The notes beneath the pieces were generated by a model that was given only the letters and a program-made list of their open reading frames with translations, did not search any database and was not told the DNA's origin. 64,000 bases of DNA from Rhizobiaceae bacterium CPCC 101076. GTDB lineage: Bacteria; Pseudomonadota; Alphaproteobacteria; Rhizobiales; Methylopilaceae. Position 1 is the first letter of the stretch; each line of letters starts with the position of its first letter. A program made the translations under genes and the position numbers. Of the stretch, positions 53,635-61,763 are shown one piece after another. The DNA is taken from positions 124,001 through 188,000 of the forward strand of contig QDFX01000001.1 in assembly GCA_003347645.1 (NCBI GenBank). The letters are read 5' to 3'.

Positions 53635-54570
53635 TCAACGATATTCGATCAGCGCCTTCTGGCGGAGCTCGGTCATCATCTTCTCGGTCTCGCCCTTGCT
53701 GGCCTCGCCTGCGAGCTCGTTCGTGATTTCCTGGCGAAGCGCGGTGTCGTCTTGGACGCTCTGCTTGCCGCAGATCATCACGATCTCGACGCCGACGCTG
53801 CTGAGGTCCGGAGCGGTGGCCTGCCCGACCTTCAACGCCTGCACCTGCTGGCGGAACGCGTCGCCCATCTGGCTGGACTGACGCGTGATCTTTTCCTTGA
53901 CCGCGACGTCGCGAAGGCTTCTGGCGAATTCCGCTCCCTGATCGCAGCTCTGAATCCGCGTGCGGAGCGTCTCGGCTTCCTTCTTTCGCTGCGCCACGAC
54001 GGCGGGCGGCGGATTGGCCGGTGTTACGAAAAGGATCTGCTGGAGCGTGTAGACGTCGTTTGCAGCCTCGCCCTTCTGCTTCCGCTCGGTGATCTCGGCG
54101 GCGATATCCTTCTCGGCGATGCCGGAGCTCGCGCGGATCCGGAAGTTGACCAGCCGGCGCTGTATCAGCTGCGTGCGGATGTTTTCCTTGAAGGTGCGGG
54201 CGCTGGTCCCCGCTTGGGCGAGGCCCTGACCCAGTTGGTCGGGTGTCATCTTGTTGCTCGCGGCCAGGCCGTTGAAGCGCTGGTCGACGTCGCTGTCCGA
54301 CACGGTGACCGTGCGGCGCTTGGCTTCCTGCTGGACGAGCGTCTGGTCGACAAGCACGGCGAGCGCCTCCTTGTCCGTCATCTGCTTTTTCTGCGTCAGG
54401 CGGACGAAAGCCTTCTGCTCGGCCACGGCCGTCGAGGTGATCGGCGTGCCGTTGACGATCGCAACGATCCGGGTCTGGGCCGTTGCCGGCGCCTGCCAGC
54501 CGAAGAGGGCGGCGAGGATGATCGCAGCGATGGTCGGCGAGCGCATCTTGAAGAAAATTGGAACGCGCAT
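53635..54570 (-). CDS. surA: SurA-like periplasmic chaperone
   Basis: 311 residues from ATG 54570 (GAGAGAG upstream). A signal peptide (IAAIILAALFGWQAPATAQ) is followed by a SurA_N helical domain (IVAIVNGTPITSTAVAEQKAFVRL, DKEALAVLVDQTLVQQEAKRR), which cradles unfolded outer-membrane proteins. A region from about 165 has parvulin-like strands (TLQQILFVTPANP), but the active-site His/Asp pattern of a parvulin domain is weak, as in many alphaproteobacterial SurA. It sits beside the cytochrome c-prime gene. Confidence 0.82.
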   Translation of the reverse strand: MRVPIFFKMRSPTIAAIILAALFGWQAPATAQTRIVAIVNGTPITSTAVAEQKAFVRLTQKKQMTDKEALAVLVDQTLVQQEAKRRTVTVSDSDVDQRFNGLAASNKMTPDQLGQGLAQAGTSARTFKENIRTQLIQRRLVNFRIRASSGIAEKDIAAEITERKQKGEAANDVYTLQQILFVTPANPPPAVVAQRKKEAETLRTRIQSCDQGAEFARSLRDVAVKEKITRQSSQMGDAFRQQVQALKVGQATAPDLSSVGVEIVMICGKQSVQDDTALRQEITNELAGEASKGETEKMMTELRQKALIEYR

Positions 54571-54665
54571 GAATGCTCTCTCTCGGGTTGCGGCACACGG
54601 CGCACGAACGAGATGCAACATCCTCTTCATTTTGGCAATTCCGCGACGCTGCCGCGGCGGGCGCA

Positions 54666-55100
54666 TCATTCGTTGCGATAGACCTGGTGACAACCGCCGC
54701 ATTGCGGCTGAACCGCGGCAAATGACGTTTTAAAATCCGCTTCTCCCTTCGCGGTGGCCGTGGCGGCGGCCTCGGCATCCGCGGCGAGCTTCTTCACGCG
54801 TGCGTCGAAATCGGTCTTCTGGGTCCAGATTTCCGGCCTGGCGTTCTTGTCGCCGGTCTTCGCGCTGTCGGGGAACAGGGTCGAGAAGGTCTTCGCGTTG
54901 GCAGAGATCGTGTGGAACGCCTCTGTCGCCTTGGCCGCGTCGAACGAATCCTGGCCGCGGTTCATCCGGTTGATGGCGCCGAAGGCGCGGCCGATGTTCT
55001 TCATTGTCGGTTCGCGCGCGGAGATGGGATCCTGGGCCAGAACCGCACCTGCGGACAAAGCGAGAGCGGAAAACGCGGCCAGGGCAAGCATACGACGCAT
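54666..55100 (-). CDS. Cytochrome c-prime (class II cytochrome c)
   Basis: 144 residues from ATG 55100 (CGGAGAT upstream). A Sec signal peptide (LALAAFSALALSAGAVLAQD) precedes a four-helix-bundle protein with the heme motif CGGCH near the C-terminus, where class II cytochromes carry it, and then QVYRNE. They bind NO or O2-type ligands in the periplasm and protect from nitrosative stress. No partner gene is next to it; surA lies 95 bp further on. Confidence 0.9.
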   Translation of the reverse strand: MRRMLALAAFSALALSAGAVLAQDPISAREPTMKNIGRAFGAINRMNRGQDSFDAAKATEAFHTISANAKTFSTLFPDSAKTGDKNARPEIWTQKTDFDARVKKLAADAEAAATATAKGEADFKTSFAAVQPQCGGCHQVYRNE

Positions 55101-55417
55101 CGGACATCTCCGAACGGGAACGATGCGGCGCACCCTATGCTGGAATTGTTCGAGAACGAAGACGCGGTCAAACCTTCCTGCTCACGATACGGTCAGGCGG
55201 ACTAGGCCGTGAACTCATTAAGTTCGCTGGCCATCGGCCGCCCGAGAGTCCGCTTCCTGATTGTCTCCGGAAGCCGCCGCAAGCCGAGAGCACTTCCGTT
55301 GAGCGCCAAAAGCGGGTTGCGCCCAACTGGTTGCATCGAAGATAGAACGGATCCGTCGGCCGCGATCTCGCCAATCGACCACGGACCGTCAACGTGATCG
55401 GATATCGTCAGCCTCCT
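55101..55417. other. Intergenic region, no gene seen
   Basis: 317 bp between the cytochrome c-prime gene and the peroxidase remnant. Several open frames cross it, none with a ribosome site or any motif. It may be degraded flanking sequence of the dead peroxidase gene. Confidence 0.5.
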
Positions 55418-55800
55418 TCATCCGTTCAGGTTCGTGAGCCACTTCAATGCAGATATGCTCGGCATGAAGAAGTACTCGCCGCCGCAAAGCACATTGAACG
55501 TCTGGGTGCCGTGGATGCGCCGTCTAACCGGCTCCCTCGGAATGGTGAAAGGCGCCCCTTCCTCGTGCCGCCCGATGATCCGGTCACGCTCGCGGCCGGC
55601 GCCGATGAAATTGCCACGTTGATTCACTCTTGCTGGAGGAATTCGAGCGTCGCCATAGCCCTGGCGCTGACGAACTGGACGATCGCGCCGCGCGGCACTT
55701 CATCATCCTCTTCCGACAGAGCGTTCGGATCGTATGGCAGTCCGTAGGTCGTGCCACGCCTTCGCGCCCTGACGCTCCAGCTCCGCACGAGCGGCGGATT
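55418..55800 (-). pseudogene. Dyp-type peroxidase, C-terminal remnant
   Basis: Read on the minus strand, about 55800-55627 gives RARRRGTTYGLPYDPNAL...PRGAIVQFVSARAMATLEFLQQE, then a TGA (55624-55626) where the family has Trp. In another frame, 55627-55418 continues NFIGAGRERDRIIGRHEEGAPFTIPREPVRRR and GGEYFFMPSISALKWL. Together these are the last ~110 residues of a Dyp-type heme peroxidase (RRGxxYG, FTIP, VRRR, GGEYFF). A stop codon and a one-base slip break it, and the N-terminal domain with the GxxDG motif and proximal histidine is missing. It is a dead gene cut short by the GH31 region. Confidence 0.7.
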
Positions 55801-55810
55801 CAGAGGACGG

Positions 55811-55845
55811 ATGGAAAGAATAAGCCCCGGCGATTGGCCGGGCCT
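55811..55845 (-). terminator. Intrinsic terminator of the GH31 gene
   Basis: On the minus strand, CCCGGC-CAATC-GCCGGG followed by GCTTATTCTTT, about 30 bp after the stop codon of the GH31 gene. It separates that gene from the peroxidase remnant. Confidence 0.75.
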
Positions 55846-55873
55846 AGGTGCCGCCGCGCTTGCCTTCCCAACA

Positions 55874-58096
55874 TCAGTTCGCGGCGGTTGCGTCCTTAAG
55901 GTACGTCGCGAGAGCCGTAGCGTCGGGAGAACCCTTCCGTATGAACACGGCGGGCTTCCCGAGCGGCGCAGGCATGCGAGCCCACTCTCCTGGCTGACCC
56001 GCGTCTTTCCCTGTCCATGCATCGTTCCAAGCACTTCCTGTCGGAAAGTAGACCTCAACGGAATCGGCGCCCTTATCGAGAACCGGCGCCACCATGAGGT
56101 CTTCGCCAAGGAGAAACTGGTAGCGAATGTCATGCGTGTTGGGATCATCTGGATAATGCAGGAAGAGGTGGCGGACCAATGGAAGGCCCCGCCCGTTGGC
56201 CTCATCCACGAGAGACTTTCGATAGGGGGTGAGAGCACGATAGATCGCCCCGCAAAGGCGGAGATGCTCCAGCATCTCTGGCGTGCTATCCGCCTCTATC
56301 GAAAGGTTCGGTGTTATCCCTTCCTGCGTGCGCATCACCGCGGTGAATGCGTTGAGCTCCATCCACCGCATCATCAATTCTGGCGTCCGATTGATGATCG
56401 GTATCTCTTTCCCGGCGATGTCCAGCTTCAGGGCCACGTACCCGCCGATGTCGCTGTGCATCATGCTGAAGCCCGATATGCCGCCTGACAATATTCCGAC
56501 CAGTGCCGTTTTGATGCCGTCATACTCGTCCCAGGTCATTAGCTGATCACCGAGCCAAAACAGCGTCGAGATGCCCGGGCTTCGCGTGTAACCGGAGCGA
56601 GAAAAGAAAACCATCTCGTCGCCGTGACCGGTCTCGTCGATGACCTCTCGGCTTAGGCGTTGCCACTCTTCTGGAAATTTGTTGTGCCACACCCAGGGAT
56701 CCGCACCGCCGTACAGCTTTGCATCCAGAGGCAGGGCCTCGCCGAAGTCATTCATCCATCCGCCGGCGCCAGTCCCAACCATGTTCGTCTTCATGACATT
56801 TTTGATCCAGGAGCGTGTTGCCGGATTACTCAGATCGATCATCCCGACCATGAAATTGGCATTCTTGATGAGGTATGGAGATCCATCCGCGTGCTGGACC
56901 AGATACCCCTTCGCCTTACCCTCTTGGAAAAGCTGGTCGTGACCTTCGATGGTTGCAAGGAACGGGTTGATGTAGGTGAGAATCTTGCCTCCGTCCTTGG
57001 CGATGTCGTCGACTAGCTGCCGCCAACCAGGGTAGTAGGCTTCATCCAGAAACCAGTTCCAGAAGAGCTGCGTTCCCGCACTCGTCGGATGCGTTCCAAC
57101 CCAATCCTGAAGCCAAAGGCCAGCGACCGGAACACCAGCATCCTTCGTGCGCTGGATCCGCTCGCGCACTTTGTCGGTGCCGCCCATAATGCCGAGGATA
57201 ATGCCGCTGTGGACCCACTCCGGCAGCTTTCGCATGCGGCCCGTGTACTCGGTGTACGCTTCGAGTAGGTCGACTGGTGTCTTGCCGTAGAGGATGCGAC
57301 CAGACATCTTGCCAGACCAGATCTTGATCTGGATGGCGTCCGCCTTGCGCATGTCGAACTCACTGTATTCGTAGTCCTCCAGAAATATGCAGCGAAGGCG
57401 GCTTGTCATGATGTACGGGACCGGCTTCCCCGTGTGGAAGGGCGTTCCACCGCTGTCGTAGTCCAATAGGTTGACCAGTTCGGTCACAATGGGTTTGCCT
57501 CTCCCGATGCCATGCTCCTGCACAAGGATCGGGACGAGCTTTCCTTTTTGATTGAAGTAAGTCAGCTGGGACCCGCAGCCGAAAATGGCCTCATCCTTCG
57601 ATGAGTCGATAGCCAAGACGACCCTGTTCAGTGAAGACGATTTGTCGCCCGTGAGCTTGATCGCGAACTGCAGGTGGGTCGGCGAAACCGCACTGAAGAC
57701 GAGCGTATATGCGACGCTATCGGCCGGGCCCGATATCGTCCCAGAGACCGTCGCCGCGCTTCCCGCGACCTGAATGTCATCGATCGTCGGGGATTCATAT
57801 CGGGTCGTCACCGTGTCGTTGATTTTGAAGGTGCCTTCTGGCGAACCGACTTCTGTCACTGCCGCCGACGCTTCCTCGGCAGCGAGGAAATTTCCCCTCG
57901 ACTGCGTCGCCCAGAGGACGCGATCTGGAGTCTGCTTGTGCGTGACGCTCAGCCCCTTCTCAGTCCGACTTAGAACGAAGTCGCCGACAGGATAGTTCAT
58001 CCCAGTGTCAACCGCCGCTGCAGCACGTTGCGGCAGTGCGACGAGCGCCGCACCGGCCAACCCACCGGTGAACAAGTCCCTGCGCTTAATATCCAT
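55874..58096 (-). CDS. Tat-exported GH31 glycosidase, sulfoquinovosidase-related
   Basis: 740 residues. A twin-arginine signal (IKRRDLFTGGLAGAALVAL) ends near AAAA; a beta-sandwich fills residues ~35-290, then the GH31 barrel. The barrel is laid out as in YihQ: WLQDWVGTHPTSAGTQLFWNW (329-348), GGWMNDFGE with nucleophile D450, FWLGDQ with acid/base D517, and MMHSDIGGY with Y553. In YihQ the sulfonate is held by an Arg-x-x-Trp; here the aligned residues are Q343 and W346, so the arginine is missing. It therefore cleaves an alpha-glycoside, but perhaps not sulfoquinovosides. No sulfoglycolysis genes are nearby. Confidence 0.85.
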   Translation of the reverse strand: MDIKRRDLFTGGLAGAALVALPQRAAAAVDTGMNYPVGDFVLSRTEKGLSVTHKQTPDRVLWATQSRGNFLAAEEASAAVTEVGSPEGTFKINDTVTTRYESPTIDDIQVAGSAATVSGTISGPADSVAYTLVFSAVSPTHLQFAIKLTGDKSSSLNRVVLAIDSSKDEAIFGCGSQLTYFNQKGKLVPILVQEHGIGRGKPIVTELVNLLDYDSGGTPFHTGKPVPYIMTSRLRCIFLEDYEYSEFDMRKADAIQIKIWSGKMSGRILYGKTPVDLLEAYTEYTGRMRKLPEWVHSGIILGIMGGTDKVRERIQRTKDAGVPVAGLWLQDWVGTHPTSAGTQLFWNWFLDEAYYPGWRQLVDDIAKDGGKILTYINPFLATIEGHDQLFQEGKAKGYLVQHADGSPYLIKNANFMVGMIDLSNPATRSWIKNVMKTNMVGTGAGGWMNDFGEALPLDAKLYGGADPWVWHNKFPEEWQRLSREVIDETGHGDEMVFFSRSGYTRSPGISTLFWLGDQLMTWDEYDGIKTALVGILSGGISGFSMMHSDIGGYVALKLDIAGKEIPIINRTPELMMRWMELNAFTAVMRTQEGITPNLSIEADSTPEMLEHLRLCGAIYRALTPYRKSLVDEANGRGLPLVRHLFLHYPDDPNTHDIRYQFLLGEDLMVAPVLDKGADSVEVYFPTGSAWNDAWTGKDAGQPGEWARMPAPLGKPAVFIRKGSPDATALATYLKDATAAN

Positions 58097-58592
58097 GGCG
58101 TGTCCCCCTCTATGAGTCTGGAAAACTCGTGGAGGTTTTCAGGCTGCGCGGGCAAGTGCCCTTCTCAGCGGGCAAGCAGCAGGCCCACACTCTCCGGAAC
58201 CGTCACACTGTCAATGCTTGTATTTTCAAGCGTGCCGGATCGGCGCGGTCCTAGGTCGGCCGGCATAAACGCCCAGACACATGAGGCCCGAAACCACTCA
58301 GGGCGGCGCACACGGAGGCCTCGGAGGTGTCCTAGATCCAGGCCCAGCCAGCCCCCAAAGAAACCCTTCCAGTCTTCGCGGCGACGTATGGTTTGCTAAG
58401 AGCTCCATGAGGATGTGTGCGCGGCGGGTGCTCGTCACAGCCATTTGAATTTGACGTCCGCTTAGGGTCAAGAATCCCCGTCCAGCTGGCTTTGCGTACA
58501 GTCCGCAGTTGCGCAGATTCCGGAAGTTGGGGATCCCGCATTGAGTGCCATCGCATAGATGTGATTCCAAGCTCCCAAGAGGAGCACGAATC
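58097..58592. other. Region between GH31 and the IS5 transposase, no gene seen
   Basis: Nearly 500 bp. The first part must hold the GH31 promoter; an AT-richer stretch with TCAATGCTTGTATTTTC lies near 58212-58228. The last ~130 bp (from about 58463, TAGGG...) are probably the left end of the insertion sequence. I find no coding frame with a credible start. Confidence 0.5.
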
Positions 58593-59350
58593 ATGCGGTA
58601 TGAACTCAGCGACTACGAATGGAGCGTCATCAGGCCGATGCTCCCGAACAAGCCACGCGGCGTCCCTCGAGTCGACGACCGGCGCATTCTCAATGGCATC
58701 GTTTTGCGATCAGGCGCGCCGTGGCGCGATCTGCCGGAGAGCTTCGGCCCCTATACCACCTGTTACAATCGCTTCGTTCGCTGGCGCCGGGCGGGTGTCT
58801 GGGACCGCATTATGAATGCCGTCGCCGCTGCTCATGACGCAGCGGTACAAATGATTGACACATCGGTAGTGCGCGTGCACCAGCACGGCGCCTGTATCGT
58901 CGGCAATCGCGAGCAACACGTGGGTCGTTCACGAGGCGGACTGACCAGCAAGATTCACGCGGTCGTGGACGCCGATGGCCTGCCGGTGGGCCTCGGCCTG
59001 ACGCCCGGCGGAGCTCACGACAACAGGCTATGTTCGCTGCTCCTGACCGGATTGCATCAAGGAACAATGTTGCTGGCAGATCGCGGATATGACGCCGACT
59101 GGATCAGGGAGCTCGCCAGCCAGAAGGGCGCGTGGGCAAACATCCCACCCAAACGAAATCGCAAAGAGCCGATCTGCTTCAGCCCTTACCTTTACCGGGC
59201 GCGCAACCTGGTCGAGCGATTCTTCAAGATCAAGCAGTGCCGCCGTATCGCTACCCGCTACGACAAGCTCGCCGCCAACTACCTTGCCTCCGTCAAGCTC
59301 GCATCAATCCAGCTATGGCTGCGCACTTATGAGTCCACGCCCTAGTTCTT
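58463..59350 (+). mobile_element. IS5-family (IS427-like) insertion sequence, approximate ends
   Basis: A transposase gene with about 130 bp to its left and almost nothing to its right gives ~890 bp, normal for IS427-group elements. TAGGG at 58463 and CCCTA at 59342-59346 would be outer inverted ends, but the repeats beyond five bases do not match well, so ends are estimates. It stops just before the tonB stop codon without damaging tonB. Confidence 0.55.
58593..59345 (+). CDS. IS5-family transposase
   Basis: 250 residues from ATG 58593 (AGAGGAG upstream). An N-terminal DUF4096-like domain (YELSDYEWSVIRPMLP, GAPWRDLPESFGPY) precedes a DDE catalytic core: D in MIDTSVVRVHQHGA, D in LADRGYDADWI and E in LVERFFKIKQCRRIATRY. 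This is the IS427 subgroup, in which the gene is often split by a programmed frameshift; here it reads as one continuous frame and looks intact. Confidence 0.9.
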   Translation: MRYELSDYEWSVIRPMLPNKPRGVPRVDDRRILNGIVLRSGAPWRDLPESFGPYTTCYNRFVRWRRAGVWDRIMNAVAAAHDAAVQMIDTSVVRVHQHGACIVGNREQHVGRSRGGLTSKIHAVVDADGLPVGLGLTPGGAHDNRLCSLLLTGLHQGTMLLADRGYDADWIRELASQKGAWANIPPKRNRKEPICFSPYLYRARNLVERFFKIKQCRRIATRYDKLAANYLASVKLASIQLWLRTYESTP

Positions 59351-59354
59351 TCGT

Positions 59355-60278
59355 TTATTGGAAGCGGATAGCCACGCCGATGCTGAACGAGCGTGGCAGG
59401 CTCTCCGGGATCGGAGGAATGTTTGCGCCGGCTACCGCTTGGCGCGCGGCGTTGTCGAGTACCGCACTGCCCGAAGAACCCGAGACTCTCAGACCCGTGA
59501 CCGCGCCCGACGCGGTGACCGTGAAGGACAGGTTCACGCTGCCGCTCGGACTTCCGGCGGGGCTTCGCTTGTTGCGTTCGATCGCTGCCCGGACTCTTCC
59601 GGTGTAGCGCGCGATCTCCGTCGGGCTCGCGCTCGCGCCGCTGCCCGCAATGTCGCTGCGTTGCGTGCTGGTCGCGCCTGCCTGTGTCGCCGCCTGCGGG
59701 GGCGGCGTCTTCTTCTTCGGCTTCTGGACCGCCTTTTTCGGCGGCGCTGCCTTGGGAGGTGCGACGATGACGGGTGCGCTCTCGACCTTTGGCGCCTCGA
59801 CAGGGGGAGTTTCCACGGTCGCCGGATTCGGCGTTGGTTCCGGTGGCAGCGGCTCGGGAGGCGTGGGTTCCGGCGGCGTCGGCTCGGGCGGTAGCGGTTC
59901 TGGCGGCGGCTCGTCGACCTTTTCCGGCTCGGGCGGCGTCGGCTCCGGCGGGGTTTCCTCGGTCGTCTCCTCTTCAACCTTCTCCGGCGGGGTCGCGACT
60001 TCCGGAGCGCTCTCGGCGCTTTCGCCGGCGTTCTGGCTGGCGGTGGCGAGCGCCGCGGGCGACAGGTCGATCGTGATCATCATGTCGCCGGGCGGTGCGA
60101 TCTGCTCCTCCGGCTCCCAGTTCAGGAAGCCGATGCCCAGCGAAGCATGCAGCGCCAAGGCCGCGACGAGGCCGACGATGGCCACGCGCCGGTCGGCCGC
60201 GTCGGCGGCATCCTGGATCGCCTGCAGCGTCGCCGCGCGGATGGGCTGATGATCGAGCGGTTGCACCGATACGCTCAC
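59355..60278 (-). CDS. tonB: TonB energy-transducing protein
   Basis: 307 residues. An N-terminal inner-membrane anchor (VAIVGLVAALALHASLGIGFL, residues ~32-52) has the His of the TonB SxxxH-type motif. A very long Pro-Glu and then Pro-Lys spacer (about residues 90-200) spans the periplasm. The C-terminal TonB domain (YTGRVRAAIERNKRSPAG, SGSAVLDNAARQAV, the final VAIRFQ) contacts outer-membrane receptors. It is the last gene of exbB-exbD-tonB and overlaps exbD by 4 bp (GTGA). Confidence 0.92.
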   Translation of the reverse strand: MSVSVQPLDHQPIRAATLQAIQDAADAADRRVAIVGLVAALALHASLGIGFLNWEPEEQIAPPGDMMITIDLSPAALATASQNAGESAESAPEVATPPEKVEEETTEETPPEPTPPEPEKVDEPPPEPLPPEPTPPEPTPPEPLPPEPTPNPATVETPPVEAPKVESAPVIVAPPKAAPPKKAVQKPKKKTPPPQAATQAGATSTQRSDIAGSGASASPTEIARYTGRVRAAIERNKRSPAGSPSGSVNLSFTVTASGAVTGLRVSGSSGSAVLDNAARQAVAGANIPPIPESLPRSFSIGVAIRFQ

Positions 60279-60832
60279 GGAGTCCGGCTTGCTGCTCCCG
60301 GCGCGGCCGGAGTGGGAGCAGCGGGTGCCACCGGTGCGGGAGATGCGGGCGCTTCGGCAGGGGCAGGGGCGCCCGGCGCGGGCGGACCCGGCAACCCCTT
60401 CGCGGCTTCGGCGATCAGCGAGACCTTGAGGAAGCCGGCATTCGACACCTGGCCCATGATTTCCATGATCCGGCCATAGGGGATCGTCCGGTCGCCGCGT
60501 ACCAGGACGACCTGTTCCTTGTCCTCATTGGCGAGCGTGGTCAGCCGCGAGAGCAGGGCCTCGTCATTGGGGATCTCCTCTTCCGCGAGGAAGACCTTGC
60601 CGTCCTTGTCGATCGAGACGACCGTCGGCTTCTTCTCCTCGGCGGGCTTGGCCGCCGCTGTCTTCGGAAGCTGGACCGGCACGCCGACCGTCATCATCGG
60701 GGCGGCAACCATGAAGATGATCAGGAGAACCAGCATCACGTCGACGAGCGGCGTGACGTTGATGTCGGACACCGGACGGAATTCGCCGTCCTCGGTATCC
60801 CAGCCGCTTCCGCCGCCGAGGGACGCGCCCAT
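60275..60832 (-). CDS. exbD: Biopolymer transport protein ExbD
   Basis: 185 residues. One membrane helix (residues ~24-44) contains the essential aspartate in [21 protein letters not shown]-like sequence ([11 protein letters not shown]). The periplasmic domain has [33 protein letters not shown]. The tail is unusually long and Ala/Pro-rich (about residues 155-185). ExbD with ExbB harvests proton flow for TonB. It overlaps exbB by 1 bp (TAATG) and tonB by 4 bp. Confidence 0.93.
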   Translation of the reverse strand: MGASLGGGSGWDTEDGEFRPVSDINVTPLVDVMLVLLIIFMVAAPMMTVGVPVQLPKTAAAKPAEEKKPTVVSIDKDGKVFLAEEEIPNDEALLSRLTTLANEDKEQVVLVRGDRTIPYGRIMEIMGQVSNAGFLKVSLIAEAAKGLPGPPAPGAPAPAEAPASPAPVAPAAPTPAAPGAASRTP

Positions 60833-61506
60833 TATTCAGCCGCCGCGGTACGAGCGTGCAGATGGCCGGAATCACGCGCCAGCCGATTGCCGAGATCGCC
60901 GATCACGGCGCTGGTGCGCTGGCCGATGCGGGCGAGGTCGGTCGAGAACTTGTTGTAGGCCATCACCGACGGGATGGCGGCGACCAGGCCGATAGCGGTG
61001 GCGAACAGGGCCTCCGCGATGCCTGGGGCGACGACTGCGAGGCTCGTGTCCTGACTCTGCGCGATGGCCGAGAACGAGTTCATGATGCCCCACACCGTGC
61101 CGAACAGGCCAATGAACGGGGCGGACGAGCCGATAGTGGCGAGGAAGGGTAAACCGCGTTCCATCTTGCGGAGGCGAGCGACGAGCGCCGCCTTCATCGC
61201 ACGTTCGATGCGTTCGCGGCGCTCCGAGCGGGACTCCTCCGGATCACGGTCATGCCAGGCTTCGAAGCCGGCAGCGATGACGCTCTGCGGCAGATCGCCT
61301 TTGATCTTCTGCAAATTCTCGCCGTTGCGATTAGCGCGCTCGAAACGACCGACCTGGCGCTTCACGCCACCCAGACGCACAATCTTTTCGAAGATGATCG
61401 CCCAGCAAACAACGGAAGCTGCCGCCAAGAGAACCATGACGCTCTTGACGATGACATCGGCCTGAAGAAACAAGGCCATGAAAGAGAGATCATGTGCTTC
61501 GGTCAT
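60832..61506 (-). CDS. exbB: Biopolymer transport protein ExbB
   Basis: 224 residues with three membrane helices of the MotA/TolQ/ExbB type: the first at 12-36, then a cytoplasmic loop with the [48 protein letters not shown] core, and the last around [24 protein letters not shown]. It is the scaffold of the proton channel with ExbD. First gene of the operon; TolQ is a close paralogue, but the exbD-tonB company settles it. An inverted repeat lies upstream (61620-61642). Confidence 0.93.
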   Translation of the reverse strand: MTEAHDLSFMALFLQADVIVKSVMVLLAAASVVCWAIIFEKIVRLGGVKRQVGRFERANRNGENLQKIKGDLPQSVIAAGFEAWHDRDPEESRSERRERIERAMKAALVARLRKMERGLPFLATIGSSAPFIGLFGTVWGIMNSFSAIAQSQDTSLAVVAPGIAEALFATAIGLVAAIPSVMAYNKFSTDLARIGQRTSAVIGDLGNRLARDSGHLHARTAAAE

Positions 61507-61619
61507 TTCGCTCGATCTGTCGAAATATGACTAGGAATATTCGCGCACACTCTCCGCAACGAGGTGGCTGGAAACGGTTCCACCACCCACCAAACTCAAA
61601 GTCAACACTTAATCGACCG

Positions 61620-61642
61620 ATTGAAATTAGAACAATTACAAT
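61620..61642. promoter_or_regulatory. Palindrome in the exbB promoter region
   Basis: ATTG-N-AATT-N5-AATT-N-CAAT, 23 bp, symmetric over 16 bases, 114 bp upstream of the exbB ATG. A GC-rich hairpin GGTGGctGGAA/TTCCaCCACC follows at 61563-61587, in what would be the leader. A metal-dependent regulator such as Fur/Irr/RirA is plausible for this operon, but the sequence does not match a consensus I can quote. Confidence 0.4.
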
Positions 61643-61763
61643 GATGTATTGGCTGAAATCTTCGTACCGGTAGAGCCTGTGGTGCCAAGGCAATGAACTT
61701 CCATTTTAAAGCAATGTTTCAACCTCTCGCCTTTCGCGGATGCTTTCTCTAGAAGATCGCTCC

